The translations under genes were made by a program, and so were the position numbers. A DNA stretch of 64,000 nt from Calliopsis andreniformis. Its lineage: Eukaryota > Arthropoda > Insecta > Hymenoptera > Andrenidae. The stretch covers positions 2,542,001 to 2,606,000 of the forward strand of contig NW_027480438.1 of assembly GCF_051401765.1 (NCBI RefSeq). Reading direction: 5' to 3'. Of the stretch, positions 24,898 to 38,000 are shown in pieces. Numbering within the stretch: the first letter of the stretch is position 1; each line of letters opens with the position of its first letter. The notes below the pieces were generated by a model. It was not told the origin of the DNA. It did no database searches and saw only the letters and a program-made list of their open reading frames with translations.

Positions 24898-27169
24898 AGA
24901 ATATCCTGAATTCTCAGTATTCAATACTCAAACCTCAATCATAAACCCTCAGCCCTCATCCTCCATCCTCAATCCTCAATCCTCAATCCTCAATCTTCAA
25001 TCCTCAATACTCAATCTTCAATCTTCAATCTTCAATCCTCAATCCTCAATCCTCAATCCTCAATCCTCAGTCATCAATCCTCAATCTTCAATACTCAATC
25101 GTCAATCCGCAGTCCTCAATCCTCAATCCTCAATCCTCGTTCCTCAAACATCAATCCTTAACCCTCAGCCATCATCCTCAATCCTCAATCCTCGTTCCTT
25201 AATCCTCAATACTCAATCCTCAATCCTCAATAGTCAATCTCCAATCCTAGATCCTCAATCCCCAATCCTCAATCCTTAATCCTCAATCTTCAATCCTCAA
25301 TCCTCAATTCTCAATTCTCAATCCTCAATACTCAATCCTCAATCCTCAATCCTCAATCCCCAATCCTCAACCTTCAATCCTCAATCCTCAATCCTCAAGC
25401 CTCAATCCTCAATCCTCAATCTTCAATCCTGAATACTCAATCTTCAATCCTCAATCCTCAATCCTCAATCCTCAATCCTCAATCCTCAATCATGAGTCAT
25501 GGATACTCAATCTTCATAACTCAATCCTCAATCCTCAATCCTCAATCCTCAATCCCCAATCCTCAACCTTCAATCCTCAATCCTCAATCCTCAAGCCTCA
25601 ATCCTCAATCCTCAATCTTCAATCCAGAATACTCAATCTTCAATCCTCAATACTCAATCTTCAATCCTCAATCCACAATCCACAATCCTCAATCCTCAAT
25701 CATCAACCTTCAATCCTCAATACTCAATCTTCAATCCTCAATCCTCAATCCTGAATCGTCAATCCTCATTCTTCAATCCTCAATACCCAATCTTCAATAC
25801 TCAATCCTCAATCCTCAGTCATCAATCCTCAATCCTCAATACTCAATCGTCAATCCTCAGTCCTCAATTCTCAATCCTCAATCCTCGTTCCTCAATCCTC
25901 GATACTCAATCGTCAATCCCCAGTCCTCAATTCTCAATCCTCAATCCTCGTTCCTCTAACCTCAATCCTCAACCCTCAGTCCTCATCCTCAATTCTCAAT
26001 CCTCAATCCTCAAACCTCAATGTTCAATCTTCAATACTCAATCCTCAATCCTCAATACTCAACCATCAATCCTCAATTCTCAATACTCAATCGAATATCC
26101 TGAATTCTCAGTATTCAATACTCAAACCTCAATCCTCAACCCTCAGCCCTCATCCTCCATCCTCAATCCTGAATCCTCAATCCTCAATCTTCAATCCTCA
26201 ATACTCAATCATCAATCTTCAATCCTCAATCCTCAATGCTCAATACTCAATCCTCAATCGTCAGTCATCAACCCTCAATCTTCAGTACTCAATCGTCAAT
26301 CCGCAGTCCTCAATCCTCAATCCTCAATCCTCGTTCCTCAAACATCAATCCTCATCCCTCAGCCATCATCCTCAATCCTCAATCCTCGTTCCTCATTCCT
26401 CAAACCTCAATCCTCAATCCTCAATGGTCAATCTCCAATCCTAGATCCTCAATCGCCAATCCTCAATCCTTAATCCTCAATTTTCAATCCTCAATCCTCA
26501 ATTCTCAATCCTCAATCCTCAATCTTCAATCCTCAATCCTCAATCCTCAAGCCTCAATCTTCATTCCTCAAACCTCAATCCTGAATCGTCAATCCTCATT
26601 CTTCAATCCTCAATACCCAATCCTCAATCCTCAATCCTCTATCCTCAGTCATCAATCCTCAATCCTCAATACTCAATCGTCAATCCTCAGTCCTCAATTC
26701 TCAATCCTCAATCCTCGTTCCTCAAACCTCAATCCTCAACCCACAGTCCTCATCCTCAATTCTCAATCCTCAATCCTCAAACCTCAATCTTCAATCCTCA
26801 ATACTCAATCCTCAATCCGCAATACTCGACCATCAATCCTCAATTCACAATACTCAATAGAATATCCTGAATTCTCAGTATTCAATACTCAAACCTCAAT
26901 CCTCAACCCTCAGCCCTCATCCTCCATCCTCAATCCTCAACCCTCAGCCTTCATCCTCCATCCTCAATCCTCAATCCTCAATCCTCAATCATCAATTCTC
27001 AATCTTCAATCCTCAATCCTCAATCCTCAATCCTCAATCCTCAATCATCAGTCATGAATACTCAACCTTCATACCTCAATCCTCAATCCTCAATCCTCAA
27101 TACTCAATCCTCAATCCTCAATCCTCAATCCTCATTATTCAAACCTCAATCCTCAACCCTCAGTCCTCA

Positions 27170-28136
27170 TCCTCAATTCTCAATTCTCAATACTCAATCC
27201 TCAATCCTCAATCTTCAATCCTGAATAATCAATCTCCAATCCTAGATCCTCAATCCCCAATCCTCAATCCTTAATCCTCAATCTTCAAACCTCAATCCCC
27301 AGTCCTCAATCTTCAATCCTCAATGCTCAATCCTCAATCGACAATCCTCAATCCTCAGTCCTCAATCCTCAATCATCAAACCTCAAACCTCAATCCTCAA
27401 CCGTCAGTCCTCGTCCTCAATCCTCAACCCTCAATCCTCAGTCCTCAACCTCAATTCTCCATCCTCAATCCTCAAACCTCACTCTTCAATCCTCAATCCC
27501 CAATCCTCAATCTTCAATCCTCAATCCTCAATCCTCAAGTCTCAATCCTCAATCCTCAATCTTCAATCCTGAATACTCATACTTCAATCCTCAATACTCA
27601 ATCTTCAATCCTCAACCCTCAATCCACAATCCACAATCCTCAATCCTCAATCATGAACCTTCAAACCTCAATACTCAATCTTCAATCCTCAATACCCAAT
27701 CCTCAATACTCAATCCTCAATCCTCAGTCATCAATCCTCAATCCTCAATACTCAATCGTCAATCCTCAGTCCTCAATTCTCAATCCTCAATCCTCGTTCC
27801 TCAATCCTAGATACTCAATCGTCAATGCCCAGTCCTCAATTCTCAATCCTCAATCCTCGTTCCTCAAACCTCAATCCTCAACGCTCAGTCCTCATCCTCA
27901 ATTCTCAATCCTCAATCCTCAAACCTCACTCTTCAATCCTCAATACTCAACCCTCAGTCCTCAATACGCAACCATCAATCCTCAGTTCTCAATACTCAAT
28001 AGAATATCCTGAATTCTCAGTATTCAATACTCAAACATCAATCCTCAACCCTCAGCCCTCATCCTCCATCCTCAATCCTCAATCCTCAAACCTCAATCTT
28101 CAATCCTCAATACTCAATCTTCGATTCTCAATTCTC
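27170..28136 (+). repeat. 0.97-kb segment repeated inside D1
   Basis: This matches about 33,997-34,963 at offset 6,827, including CAATCGACAATCC, CAACCGTCAGTCCTCG and the A mark at 28,001/34,828. Small differences exist, such as CATACTTC here and CAATCTTC in the later copy. The same pair recurs in D2. The copies diverge where 34,965 begins. Confidence 0.82.
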
Positions 28137-31079
28137 AGTCCTCAATTCTCAATCCTTAATCCTCGTTCCTCAAACCTCAATCCTCAACCCTCAGTCCTCA
28201 TCCTCAATTCTCAATCCTCAATCCTCAAACCTCAATCTTCAATCATCAATACTCAATCTTCGATTCTCAATTCTCAATCCTCAATCCTCAATCCCCAATC
28301 CTCAATCTTCAACCCTCAATACTCAATACTCAATCCTCAATCCTCAATACGCAACCATCAATCCTCAATTCTCAATACTCAACAGAATATCCTGAATTCT
28401 CAGTATTCAATGCTCAAACCTCAATCCTCAAACCTCAGCCCTCATCCTCCATCCTCAATCCTCAATCCTCAAACCTCAATCTTCAATCCTCAATACTCAA
28501 TCTTCGATTCTCAATTCTCAATCCTCAATCCTCAATCCCCAATCCTCAATCTTCAATCCTCAATCCTCAATCCTCAATCCTCAATCCTCAATCCTCAATC
28601 CTCAATCCTCAATCATCAATTCTCATTCTTCAATCCTCAATCCTCAATCCTCAATCCTCAATCCTCAATCATCAGTCATGGATACTCAATCTTCATAACT
28701 CAATCCTCAATACTCAATCCTCAATCCTCAATCCTCAATACTCAATCCTCAATCCTCATTCTTCAAACCTCAATCCTCAACCCTCAGACCTCATCCTCAA
28801 TTCTCAATTCTCTATCCTCAATTCTCAATCCTCAATGTTCAATCCTGAATAATCAATCTCCAATCCTAGATACTCAATCCCCAATCCTCAGTCCTTAATC
28901 CTCAATCTTCAATCCTCAATCCCCAGTCCTCAATCTTCAATCCTCAATTCTCAATCCTCAATCCTCAATCCTCAATCCTCAGTCCTCAATCCTCAATCAT
29001 CGAACCTCAAACCTCAATACTCAATACTCAATCCTCAGTCCTCAATACGCAACCAACAATACTCAATTCTCAATACTCAATAGAAAATCCTGAATTCTCA
29101 GTATTCAATACTCAAACCTCAATCCTCAACCCTCAGCCCTCATCCTCCATGCTCAATCCTCAATCCTCAAACCTCAATCTTCAATCCTCAATACTCAATC
29201 TTCGATTCTCAATTCTCAATCCTCAATCCTCAATCCCCAATCCTCAATCTTCAATACTCAATCGTCAATCCGCAGTCCTCAATCCTCAATCCTCAATCCT
29301 CGTTCCTCAAACCTCAATCCTCAACCCTCAGCCCTCATCCTCCATCCTCAATCCTCAATCCTCAAACCTCAATCTTCAATCCTCAATACTCAATCTTCGA
29401 TTCTCAATTCTCAATCCTCAATCCAAAATCCCCAATCCTCAATCTTCAACCCTCAATACTCAATACTCAATCCTCAATCCTCAATACGCAACCATCAATC
29501 CTCAATTCTCAATACTCAATCCTCAATCCTCAATACGCAACCATCAATCCTCAATTCTCAATACTCAACAGAATATCCTGAATTCTCAGTATTCAATGCT
29601 CAAACCTCAATCCTCAAACCTCAGCCCTCATCCTCCATCCTCAATCCTCAATAATCAAAACCTCAATATTCAATCCTCAACACTCAATCTACGCATCTCA
29701 ATTCTCAATCCTCAATCCTCAATCCCCAATCCTCAATCTTCAATCCTCAATCGTCAATCCTCAATCCTCAATCCTCAATCCTCAATCATCAATACTCAAC
29801 CTTCAATCCTCAATCCTCAATCCTCAATCCTGAATCCTCAATCCTCAATCATGAGTCATGAATACTCAATCTTCATAACTCAATCCTCAATCCTCAATCC
29901 TCAATCCTCAATCCTCAATCCTCAATCCTCATTCTTCAAACCTCAATCCTCAACCCTCAGTCCTCATCCTCAATTCTCAATTCTCAATCCTCAATCCTCA
30001 ATCCTAAATCTTCAATCCTGAATAATCAATCTCCAATCCTAGATACTCAATCCCCAATCCAGATCCTTAATCCTCAATCTTCAATCCTCAATCCCCACTC
30101 CTCAATCTTCAATCCTCAATGCTCAATCCTCAATCCTCAATCCTCAATCCTCAGTCCTCAATCCTCAATCATCGAACCTCAAACCTCAATACTCAATACT
30201 CAATCCTCAGAGCTCAATACACAACCATCAATCCTCAATTCTCAATACTCAATAGAATATCCTGAATTCTCAGTATTCAATACTCAAACCTCAATCCTCA
30301 AACCTCAGCCCTCATCCTCCAGCCTCAATCCTCAATCCTCAAACCTCAATCTTCAATCCTCAATACTCAATCTTCGATTCGCAATTCTCAATCCTCAATC
30401 CTCAGTCCCCAATCCTCAATCTTCAATCCTCAATCCTCAATCCTCAATCCTCAATCCTCAATCCGCAATCATCAATACTCAATCTTCAATCATCAGTCCT
30501 CAATCCTCAATCCTCAATCCTCAATCATAAGTCATGAATACTCAATCTTCATAACTCAATCCTCAATCCTCAACCCTCAATCCTCATTCTTCAAACCTCA
30601 ATCCTCAACCCTCAGTCCTCATCCTCAATACTCAATACTCAATCGTCAAGACTCAATCGTCAATCCTCAGTCCTCAATTCTCAATCCTCAATCCTCGTTC
30701 CTCAAACCTCAATCCTCAACCCTCAGTCCTCATCCTCAATTCTCAATCCTCAATCCTCAAACCTCAATCTTCAATCCTCAATACTCAATCCTCAATCCTC
30801 AATACTCGACCATCAATCCTCAATTCACAATACTCAATAGAATATCCTGAATTCTCAGTATTCAATACTCAAACCTCAATCCTCAACCCTCAGCCCTCAT
30901 CCTCCATCCTCAATCCTCAACCCTCAGCCTTCATCCTCCATCCTCAATCCTCAATCCTCAATCCTCAATCATCAATTCTCAATCTTCAATCCTCAATCCT
31001 CAATCCTCAATCCTCAAACCTCAATCTTCAATCCTCAATACTCAATCTTCAATCCTCAATCCTCAATCCTCAATCCTCA

Positions 31080-32000
31080 ATCCTCTACCCTCAACCGTCA
31101 GCCTTCAATCCTCAATACTCAACATTTAATCCTCAATTCTCAAACCTCAATCCTCAACCCACAGTCCTCAATCATCAATAGTCAATCCTGAATCCTCATT
31201 CCTCAAACTTCAATCCTCAATATTCAATGCTCAATCCTCAACTCACAACACTCAACCCTCAACTATCAGAACACAATACTCAATTATCTATCCTGGATCC
31301 TCAATCTTCAATCCTCAATACTCAACCATCAATCCTCAATCCTCAATCCTCAATCCTCAATCCTCAGTAGAATATCCTCAATTCTCTGTTTTCGATACTC
31401 AATCCACAAACTTCAATCTTCAAATCTCAAACATCAAACATCAATTCGCGACACTCGCACCTCAACCCACAGTCCTCAGGGTTCAATCCTAAATGCTCAA
31501 TCCACAATCTTCAATCTTAAATCATCAACCGTCAATCCTCAATCCTCAATCCTCAATCCTCAATCCTCAATCCTCAATCCTCAATCCTCAATCCTCAGTC
31601 CTCAAGCCTCAATCCTCAATATTCAATTATCAATCCTCAATCCTCAACTCTCAATACTCAACACTCAGTCCTCAATCCTGAATCCACAGTCCTCAATCCG
31701 CAATCCTCAATCCTCAATCCTCAATCCTCAATCCTCAATCCTCAAGCCTCAATCCTCAGTCCTCAAGCCTCAATCCTCAATATTCAATTGTCTATCCTCA
31801 ATTCTCAAACCTCAATCCTCAACCCGCAGTCCTCAATCCTCAATCATCAATCCTCAATCCTCATTCCTCAAACTTCAATTCTCAATATTCAATGCTCAAT
31901 CCTCAACTCACACACTCAACCCTCAACTGTCAGTACACAATGCTCAATGCTCAATCCTGAGTCCTTAATCTTCAATCCTTAATCCCCAACCTTCAATCCT
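31080..32000 (+). repeat. Family B diverged segment in D1
   Basis: This is the most diverged satellite of the central array. It includes CAACCGTCAGCC, CAACATTTAATCC, CTGGATCC (a BamHI site at 31,295-31,300), the B mark AGAATATCCTCAATTCTC at 31,369, TTTTCGATAC, CAATTCGCGACAC and CAATTGTC. It has no EcoRI dyad. It is repeated almost unchanged at 44,419-45,339 in D2. Part of it (about 31,740-31,975) resembles about 61,580-61,820. The heptamer is still recognisable. Confidence 0.85.
31369..31395 (+). repeat. Family B mark (type site)
   Basis: AGAATATCC is followed by TCAATTC instead of TGAATTC and then TCTGTTTTC, so the EcoRI dyad is missing. Other copies are at 2,991, 44,708, 53,990, 55,289, 58,952, 60,251 and 63,138. 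Related ATAATATCC or AGAAAATCC forms lie near 60,680, 60,832, 61,226, 61,378 and 61,902. Whether A arose from B or the reverse cannot be told from this window. Confidence 0.8.
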
Positions 32001-35000
32001 CAATCCTCAATCCTCAATCCTCAATCTTCAATACTCAATCCCCAGTCCTCAATCTTCAATCCTCAATGCTCAATCCTCAATTCTCAATCCACAATCCTCA
32101 AACCTCAATCTTCAATCCTCAATGCTCAATCCTCAATCCTCAATACTCAACCATCAATCCTCAATTCTCAATACTCCATAGAATATCCTGAATTCTCAGT
32201 ATTCAATACTCAAACCTCAATCCTCAACCCTCAGCCCTCATCCTCCTTCCTCAATCCTCAATCCTCAAACCTCAATCCTCAATCTTCAATCCTCAATACT
32301 CAATCTTCTATCTTCAATCCTCAATCCTCAATCCTCAATCCTCAATCCTCAATCCTCAGTCATCAATCCTCAATCTTCAATACTCAATCGTCAATCCGCA
32401 GTCCTCAATCCTCAATCCTCAATCCTCGTTCCTCATACATCAATCCTCAACCCTCAGCCGTCATCCTCAATCCTCAATCCTCAATCCCCAATCCTCAATA
32501 TTCAATCCTCAATCGTCAATCCACAAGCCTCAATCCTCAATCCCCAATCCTCAATCCTTAATCCTCAATCTTCAAACCTCAATCCTTAATTCTCAATCTT
32601 CAATCCTCAATCCCCAGTCCTCAATCTTCAATCCTCAATGCTCAATCCTCAATCCTCAATCCTCAAACCTCAATCCTCAATCCTCAATCCTCAATCCACA
32701 ATCATCAATACTCAATCTTCAATCCTCAGTCCTCAATCCTCAATCCTCAATCCTCAATCATCAGTCATGAATACTCAATCTTCATAAATCAATCCTCAAT
32801 CCTCAATCCTCAATCCTCAATCCTCATTCTTCAAACCTCAATGCTCAACACTCAGTCCTCATTCTCAATTCTCAATTCTCAATCCTCAATCCTCAATCCT
32901 CAATCCTCAATCCTCAATCATCAGTCATGAATACTCAATCTTCATAACTCAATCCTCAATGCTCAATCCTCAATCCTCAATCCTCAATCCTCAATCCTCA
33001 ACCCTCGGTCCTCATCCTCAATTCTCAATTCTCAATTCTCAATCCTCAATCCTCAATCTTCAATCCTCAATACTCAATCCTCAATCCTCAATCCTCAGTC
33101 ATCAATCCTCAATACTCAATACTCAATCGTCAATATTCAATCGTCAATCCTCAGTCCTCAATTCTCAATCCTCAATCCTCGTTCCTCAAACCTCAATCCT
33201 CAACCCTCAGTCCTCATCCTCAATTCTCAATTCTCAATCCTCACTCCTCAATCCTCAATCTTCAATCCTCAATCCTCACTGCCCAATCTGCAATCCTCAG
33301 TCTTCAACCCTCAACCCTCAATCCTCATTCTTCAATCCTCAGTACCCAATCCTCAATCTTCAACTCTCAATCCTCAATCCTCAATTCTCAATCCTCAATC
33401 CTCAGTCCTCAGTCCTCAAACCTCAATCCTCAACACTCAGCCATCATCCTCAATCCTCAATCCTCAATCCTCAATCCTCAATCCTCAGTCATCAATCTTC
33501 AATACTCAATACTCAATCGTCAATACTCAATCGTCAATCCTCAGTCCTCAATTCTCAATCCTCAATCCTCGTTCCTCAAACCTCAATCCTCAACCCTCAG
33601 TCCTCATCCTCAATTCTCAATCCCCAATCCTCAATCTTCAATCCTCAATCCTCAATCCTCAATCCTCAATCCTCAATACGCAACCATCAATCCTCAATTC
33701 TCAATACTCAATAGAATATCCTGAATTCTCAGTATTCAATACTCAAACCTCAATCCTCAACCCTCAGCCCTCATCCTCCATCCTCAATCCTCAATCCTCA
33801 AACCTCAATCTTCAATCCTCAATACTCAATCTTCGATTCTCAATTCTCAATCCTCAATCCTCAATCCCCAATCCTCAATCTTCAATCCTCAATCCTCAAT
33901 CCTCAATCCTCAATCCTCAATCCTCAATACTCAGTCCTCAATCCTCAATCCTCAATCCTCATTCTTCAAACCTCAAACCTCAACCCTCAGTCCTCATCCT
34001 CAATTCTCAATTCTCAATACTCAATCCTCAATCCTCAATCTTCAATCCTGAATAAACGATCTCCAATCCTAGATCCTCAATCCCCAATCCTCAATCCTTA
34101 ATCCTCAATCTTCAAACCTCAATCCCCAGTCCTCAATCTTCAATCCTCAATGCTCAATCCTCAATCGACAATCCTCAATCCTCAGTCCTCAATCCTCAAT
34201 CATCAAACCTCAAACCTCAATCCTCAACCGTCAGTCCTCGTCCTCAATCCTCAACCCTCAATCCTCAGTCCTCAACCTCAATTCTCCATCCTCAATCCTC
34301 AAACCTCACTCTTCAATCCTCAATCCCCAATCCTCAATCTTCAATCCTCAATCCTCAATCCTCAAGTCTCAATCCTCAATCCTCATTCTTCAATCCTGAA
34401 TACTCAATCTTCAATCCTCAATACTCAATCTTCAATCCTCAACCCTCAATCCACAATCCACAATCCTCAATCCTCAATCATCAACCTTCAAACCTCAATA
34501 CTCAATCTTCAATCCTCAATACCCAATCCTCAATACTCAATCCTCAATCCTCAGTCATCAATCCTCAATCCTCAATACTCAATCGTCAATCCTCAGTCCT
34601 CAATTCTCAATCCTCAATCCTCGTTCCTCAATCCTAGATACTCAATCGTCAATGCCCAGTCCTCAATTCTCAATCCTCAATCCTCGTTCCTCAAACCTCA
34701 ATCCTCAACGCTCAGTCCTCATCCTCAATTCTCAATCCTCAATCCTCAAACCTCACTCTTCAATCCTCAATACTCAACCCTCAGTCCTCAATACGCAACC
34801 ATCAATCCTCAGTTCTCAATACTCAATAGAATATCCTGAATTCTCAGTATTCAATACTCAAACATCAATCCTCAACCCTCAGCCCTCATCCTCCATCCTC
34901 AATCCTCAATCCTCAAACCTCAATCTTCAATCCTCAATACTCAATCTTCGATTCTCAATTCTCAATCCTCAATCCTCAATCCCCAATCCTCAATCTTCAA

Positions 35001-38000
35001 TCCACAATCCTCAATCCTCAATCCTCAATCCTCAATCCTCAATCCTCAATCCTCAATCATCAATTCTCATTCTTCAATCCTCAATCCTCAATCCTCAATC
35101 CTCAATCCTCAGTCATCAGTCATGGATACTCAATCTTCATAACTCAATCCTCAATACTCAATCCTCAATCCTCAATCCTCAATACTCAATCCTCAATCCT
35201 CAATCCTCAATCCTCAGTCCTCAATTCTCAATCCTCAATCCTCGTTCCTCAAACCTCAATCCTCAACCCTCAGTCCTCATCCTCAATTCTCAATCCTCAA
35301 TCCTCAATCCTCAATCTTCAATCCTCAATACACAATACTCAATCCTCAATCCTCAATACGCAACCATCAATCCTCAATTCTCAATACTCAATAGAATATC
35401 CTGAATTCTCAGTATTCAATACTCAAACCTCAATCCTCGACACACAGCCCTCATCCTCCATCCTCAATCCTCAATCCTCAAACCTCAATCTTCAATCCTC
35501 AATACTCAATCTTCGATTCTCAATTCTCAATCCTCAATCCTCAATCCCCAATCCTCAATCTTCAACTCTCAATACTCAATACTCAATCCTCAATCCTCAA
35601 TACGCAACCATCAATCCTCAATTCTCAATACTCAATAGAATATCCTGAATTCTCAGTATTCAATACTCAAACCTCAATCCTCAACCCTCAGCCCTCATCC
35701 TCCATCCTCAATCCTCAATCCTCAAACCTCTATCTTCAATCCTCAATACTCAATCTTCGGTTCTCAATTCTCAATGCTCAATCCTCAATCCCCAATCCTC
35801 AATCTTCAATCCTCAATCCTCAATCCTCAATCCTCAATCCTCAATAGAATATCCTGAATTCTCAGTATTCAATACTCAAACCTCAATCCTCAACCCTCAG
35901 CCCTCATCCTCCATCCTCAATCCTCAATCCTCAAACCTCAATCTTCAATCCTCAATACTCAATCTTCGATTCTCAATTCTCAGTCCTCAATTCTCAATCC
36001 TCAATCCTCGTTCCTCAAACCTCAATCCTCAACCCTCAGTCCTCATCCTCAATTCTCAATCCTCAATCCTCAAACCTCAATCTTCAACCCTCAATACTCA
36101 ATACTCATGACTCAATCCTCAATACGCAACCATCAATCCTCAATTCTCAATACTCAATAGAATATCCTGAATTCTCAGTATTCAATACTCAAACCTCAAT
36201 CCTCAACCCTCAGCCCTCATCCTCCATCCTCAATCCTCAATCCTCAAAACTCAATCTTCAATCCTCGCTACTCAATCTTCGATTCTGAATTCTCAATCCT
36301 CAATCCTCAATCCCCAATCCTCAATCTTCAACCCTCAATACTCAATACTCAATCCTCAATCCTCAATACGCAACCATCAATCCTCAATTCTCAATACTCA
36401 ATAGAATATCCTGAATTCTCAGTATTCAATGCTCAAACCTCAATCCTCAACCCTCAGCCCTCATCCTCCATCCTCAATCCTCAATCCTCAAACCTCAATC
36501 TACAATCCTCAATACTCAATCTTCGATTCTCAATACTCAATCCTCAATCCTCAATCCCCAATCTTCAATCTTCAGTCCTCAATCCTCAATCCTCAATCCT
36601 CAATCCTCAATCCTCAATACTCAATCATCAATTCTCATTCTTCAATCCTCAATCCTCAATCCTCAATCCTCAATCCTCAATCCTCAATCATCAGTCATGG
36701 ATACTCAATCTTCATAACTCAGTCCTCAATACTCAATCCTCAATCCTCAATCCTCAATACTCAATCCTCAATCCTCATTCTACAAACCTCAATCCTCAAC
36801 CCTCAGTCCTCATCCTCAATTCCCAATCCCCAATCCTCAATCCTTAATCCTCAATCTTCAATCCTCAATCCCCAGTCCTCAATCTTCAATCCTCAATGCT
36901 CAATCCTCAATCCTCAATCCTCAATCCTCAGTCCTCAATCCTCAATCATCGAACATCAAACCTCAATACTCAATACTCAATCCTCAGTCCTCAATACGCA
37001 ACCAACAATCCTCAATTCTCAATACTCAATAGAATATCCTGAATTCTCAGTATTCAATACTCAAACCTCAATCCTCAACCCTCAGCCCTCATCCTCCATG
37101 CTCAATCCTCAATCCTCAAACCTCAATCTTCAATCCTCAATACTCAATCTTCGATTCTCAATTCTCAATCCTCAATCCTCAATCCCCAATCCTCAATCTT
37201 CAATCCTCAATCCTCAATCCTCAACCCTCAATCCTCAATCCTCAATCATCAATACTCAATCTTCAATCCTCAATCCTCAATCCTCAATCCTCAATCCTCA
37301 ATCCTCAATCATCAGTCATGAATACTCAATCTTCATAACTCAATCCTCAATGCTCAATCCTCAATCCTCAATCCTCAATCCTCCATCCTCATTCTTCAAA
37401 CCTCAATCCTCAACCCTCAGTCCTCATCCTCAATTCTCAATTCTCAATCCTCAATCCTCAATCCTCAATCTTCAATCCTCAATCCTCACTACCCAATCTG
37501 CAATCCTCAGTCCTCAACCCTCTACCCTCAATCCTCATTCTTCAATCCTCAATACCCAATCCTCAATCTTCAACCCTCAATCCTCAATCCTCAATTCTCA
37601 ATCCTCAATCCTCAGTCCTCAGTCCTCAAACCTCAATCCTCAACACTCAGCCATCATCCTCAATACTCAATCCTCAATCCTCAATCCTCAATCCTCAGTC
37701 ATCAATCTTCAATACTCAATACTCAATCGTCAATGCTCAATCGTCAATCCTCAGTCCTCAATTCTCAATCCTCAATCCTCGTTCCTCAAACCTCAATCCT
37801 CAACCCTCAGTCCTCATCCTCAATTCTCAATCCTCAATCCTCAAACCTCAATCCTCAATCCTCAATACTCAATCCTCAATCCTCAATACTCAACCATCAA
37901 TCCTCAATTCTCAATACTCAATAGAATATCCTGAATTCTCAGTATTCAATACTCAAACCTCAATCATAAACCCTCAGCCCTCATCCTCCATCCTCAATCC

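Larger units (their letters stand above)
22160..35184 (+). repeat. Large block D1 (13.0 kb), first copy
   Basis: This block matches D2 in four collinear parts: 22,160-30,629 at offset 13,025; 30,630-32,543 at 13,339; 32,544-34,964 at 15,536; and 34,965-35,202 at 15,849. The offset steps are three segments of 314, 2,197 and 313 bp missing here. The match is very close. Substitutions I noticed are at 22,283 (A/T), 22,625 (G/T, destroying an EcoRI site in D1), 25,501 (G/A), 32,033 (A/C) and 32,109 (T/C). A marks are at 22,368, 22,612, 22,821, 23,134, 23,378, 24,006, 24,898, 26,092, 26,859, 28,001, 28,384, 29,082, 29,570, 30,254, 30,839, 32,180, 33,713 and 34,828. The longest plus-strand open frame (501 codons, near 23.4-24.9 kb) is repeat peptide only. 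Confidence 0.92.

Noticed and set aside
23404..24909. Long plus-strand open frame (501 codons) and its copy at 36,429-37,934, plus some 50 shorter ones, as protein genes
   Set aside because: All encode only the Ser-Ile-Leu-Asn-Pro-Gln-Ser repeat that any plus frame of this satellite gives. Frames overlap in different registers with the same peptide. Starts and stops are chance variant heptamers, and no promoter, conserved start, domain or splice pattern is visible.
31080..31500. Inserted transposon or unique sequence in the diverged segment
   Set aside because: The sequence is less regular but still resolves into heptamer variants. No terminal inverted repeats, target-site duplications or coding sequence were found.
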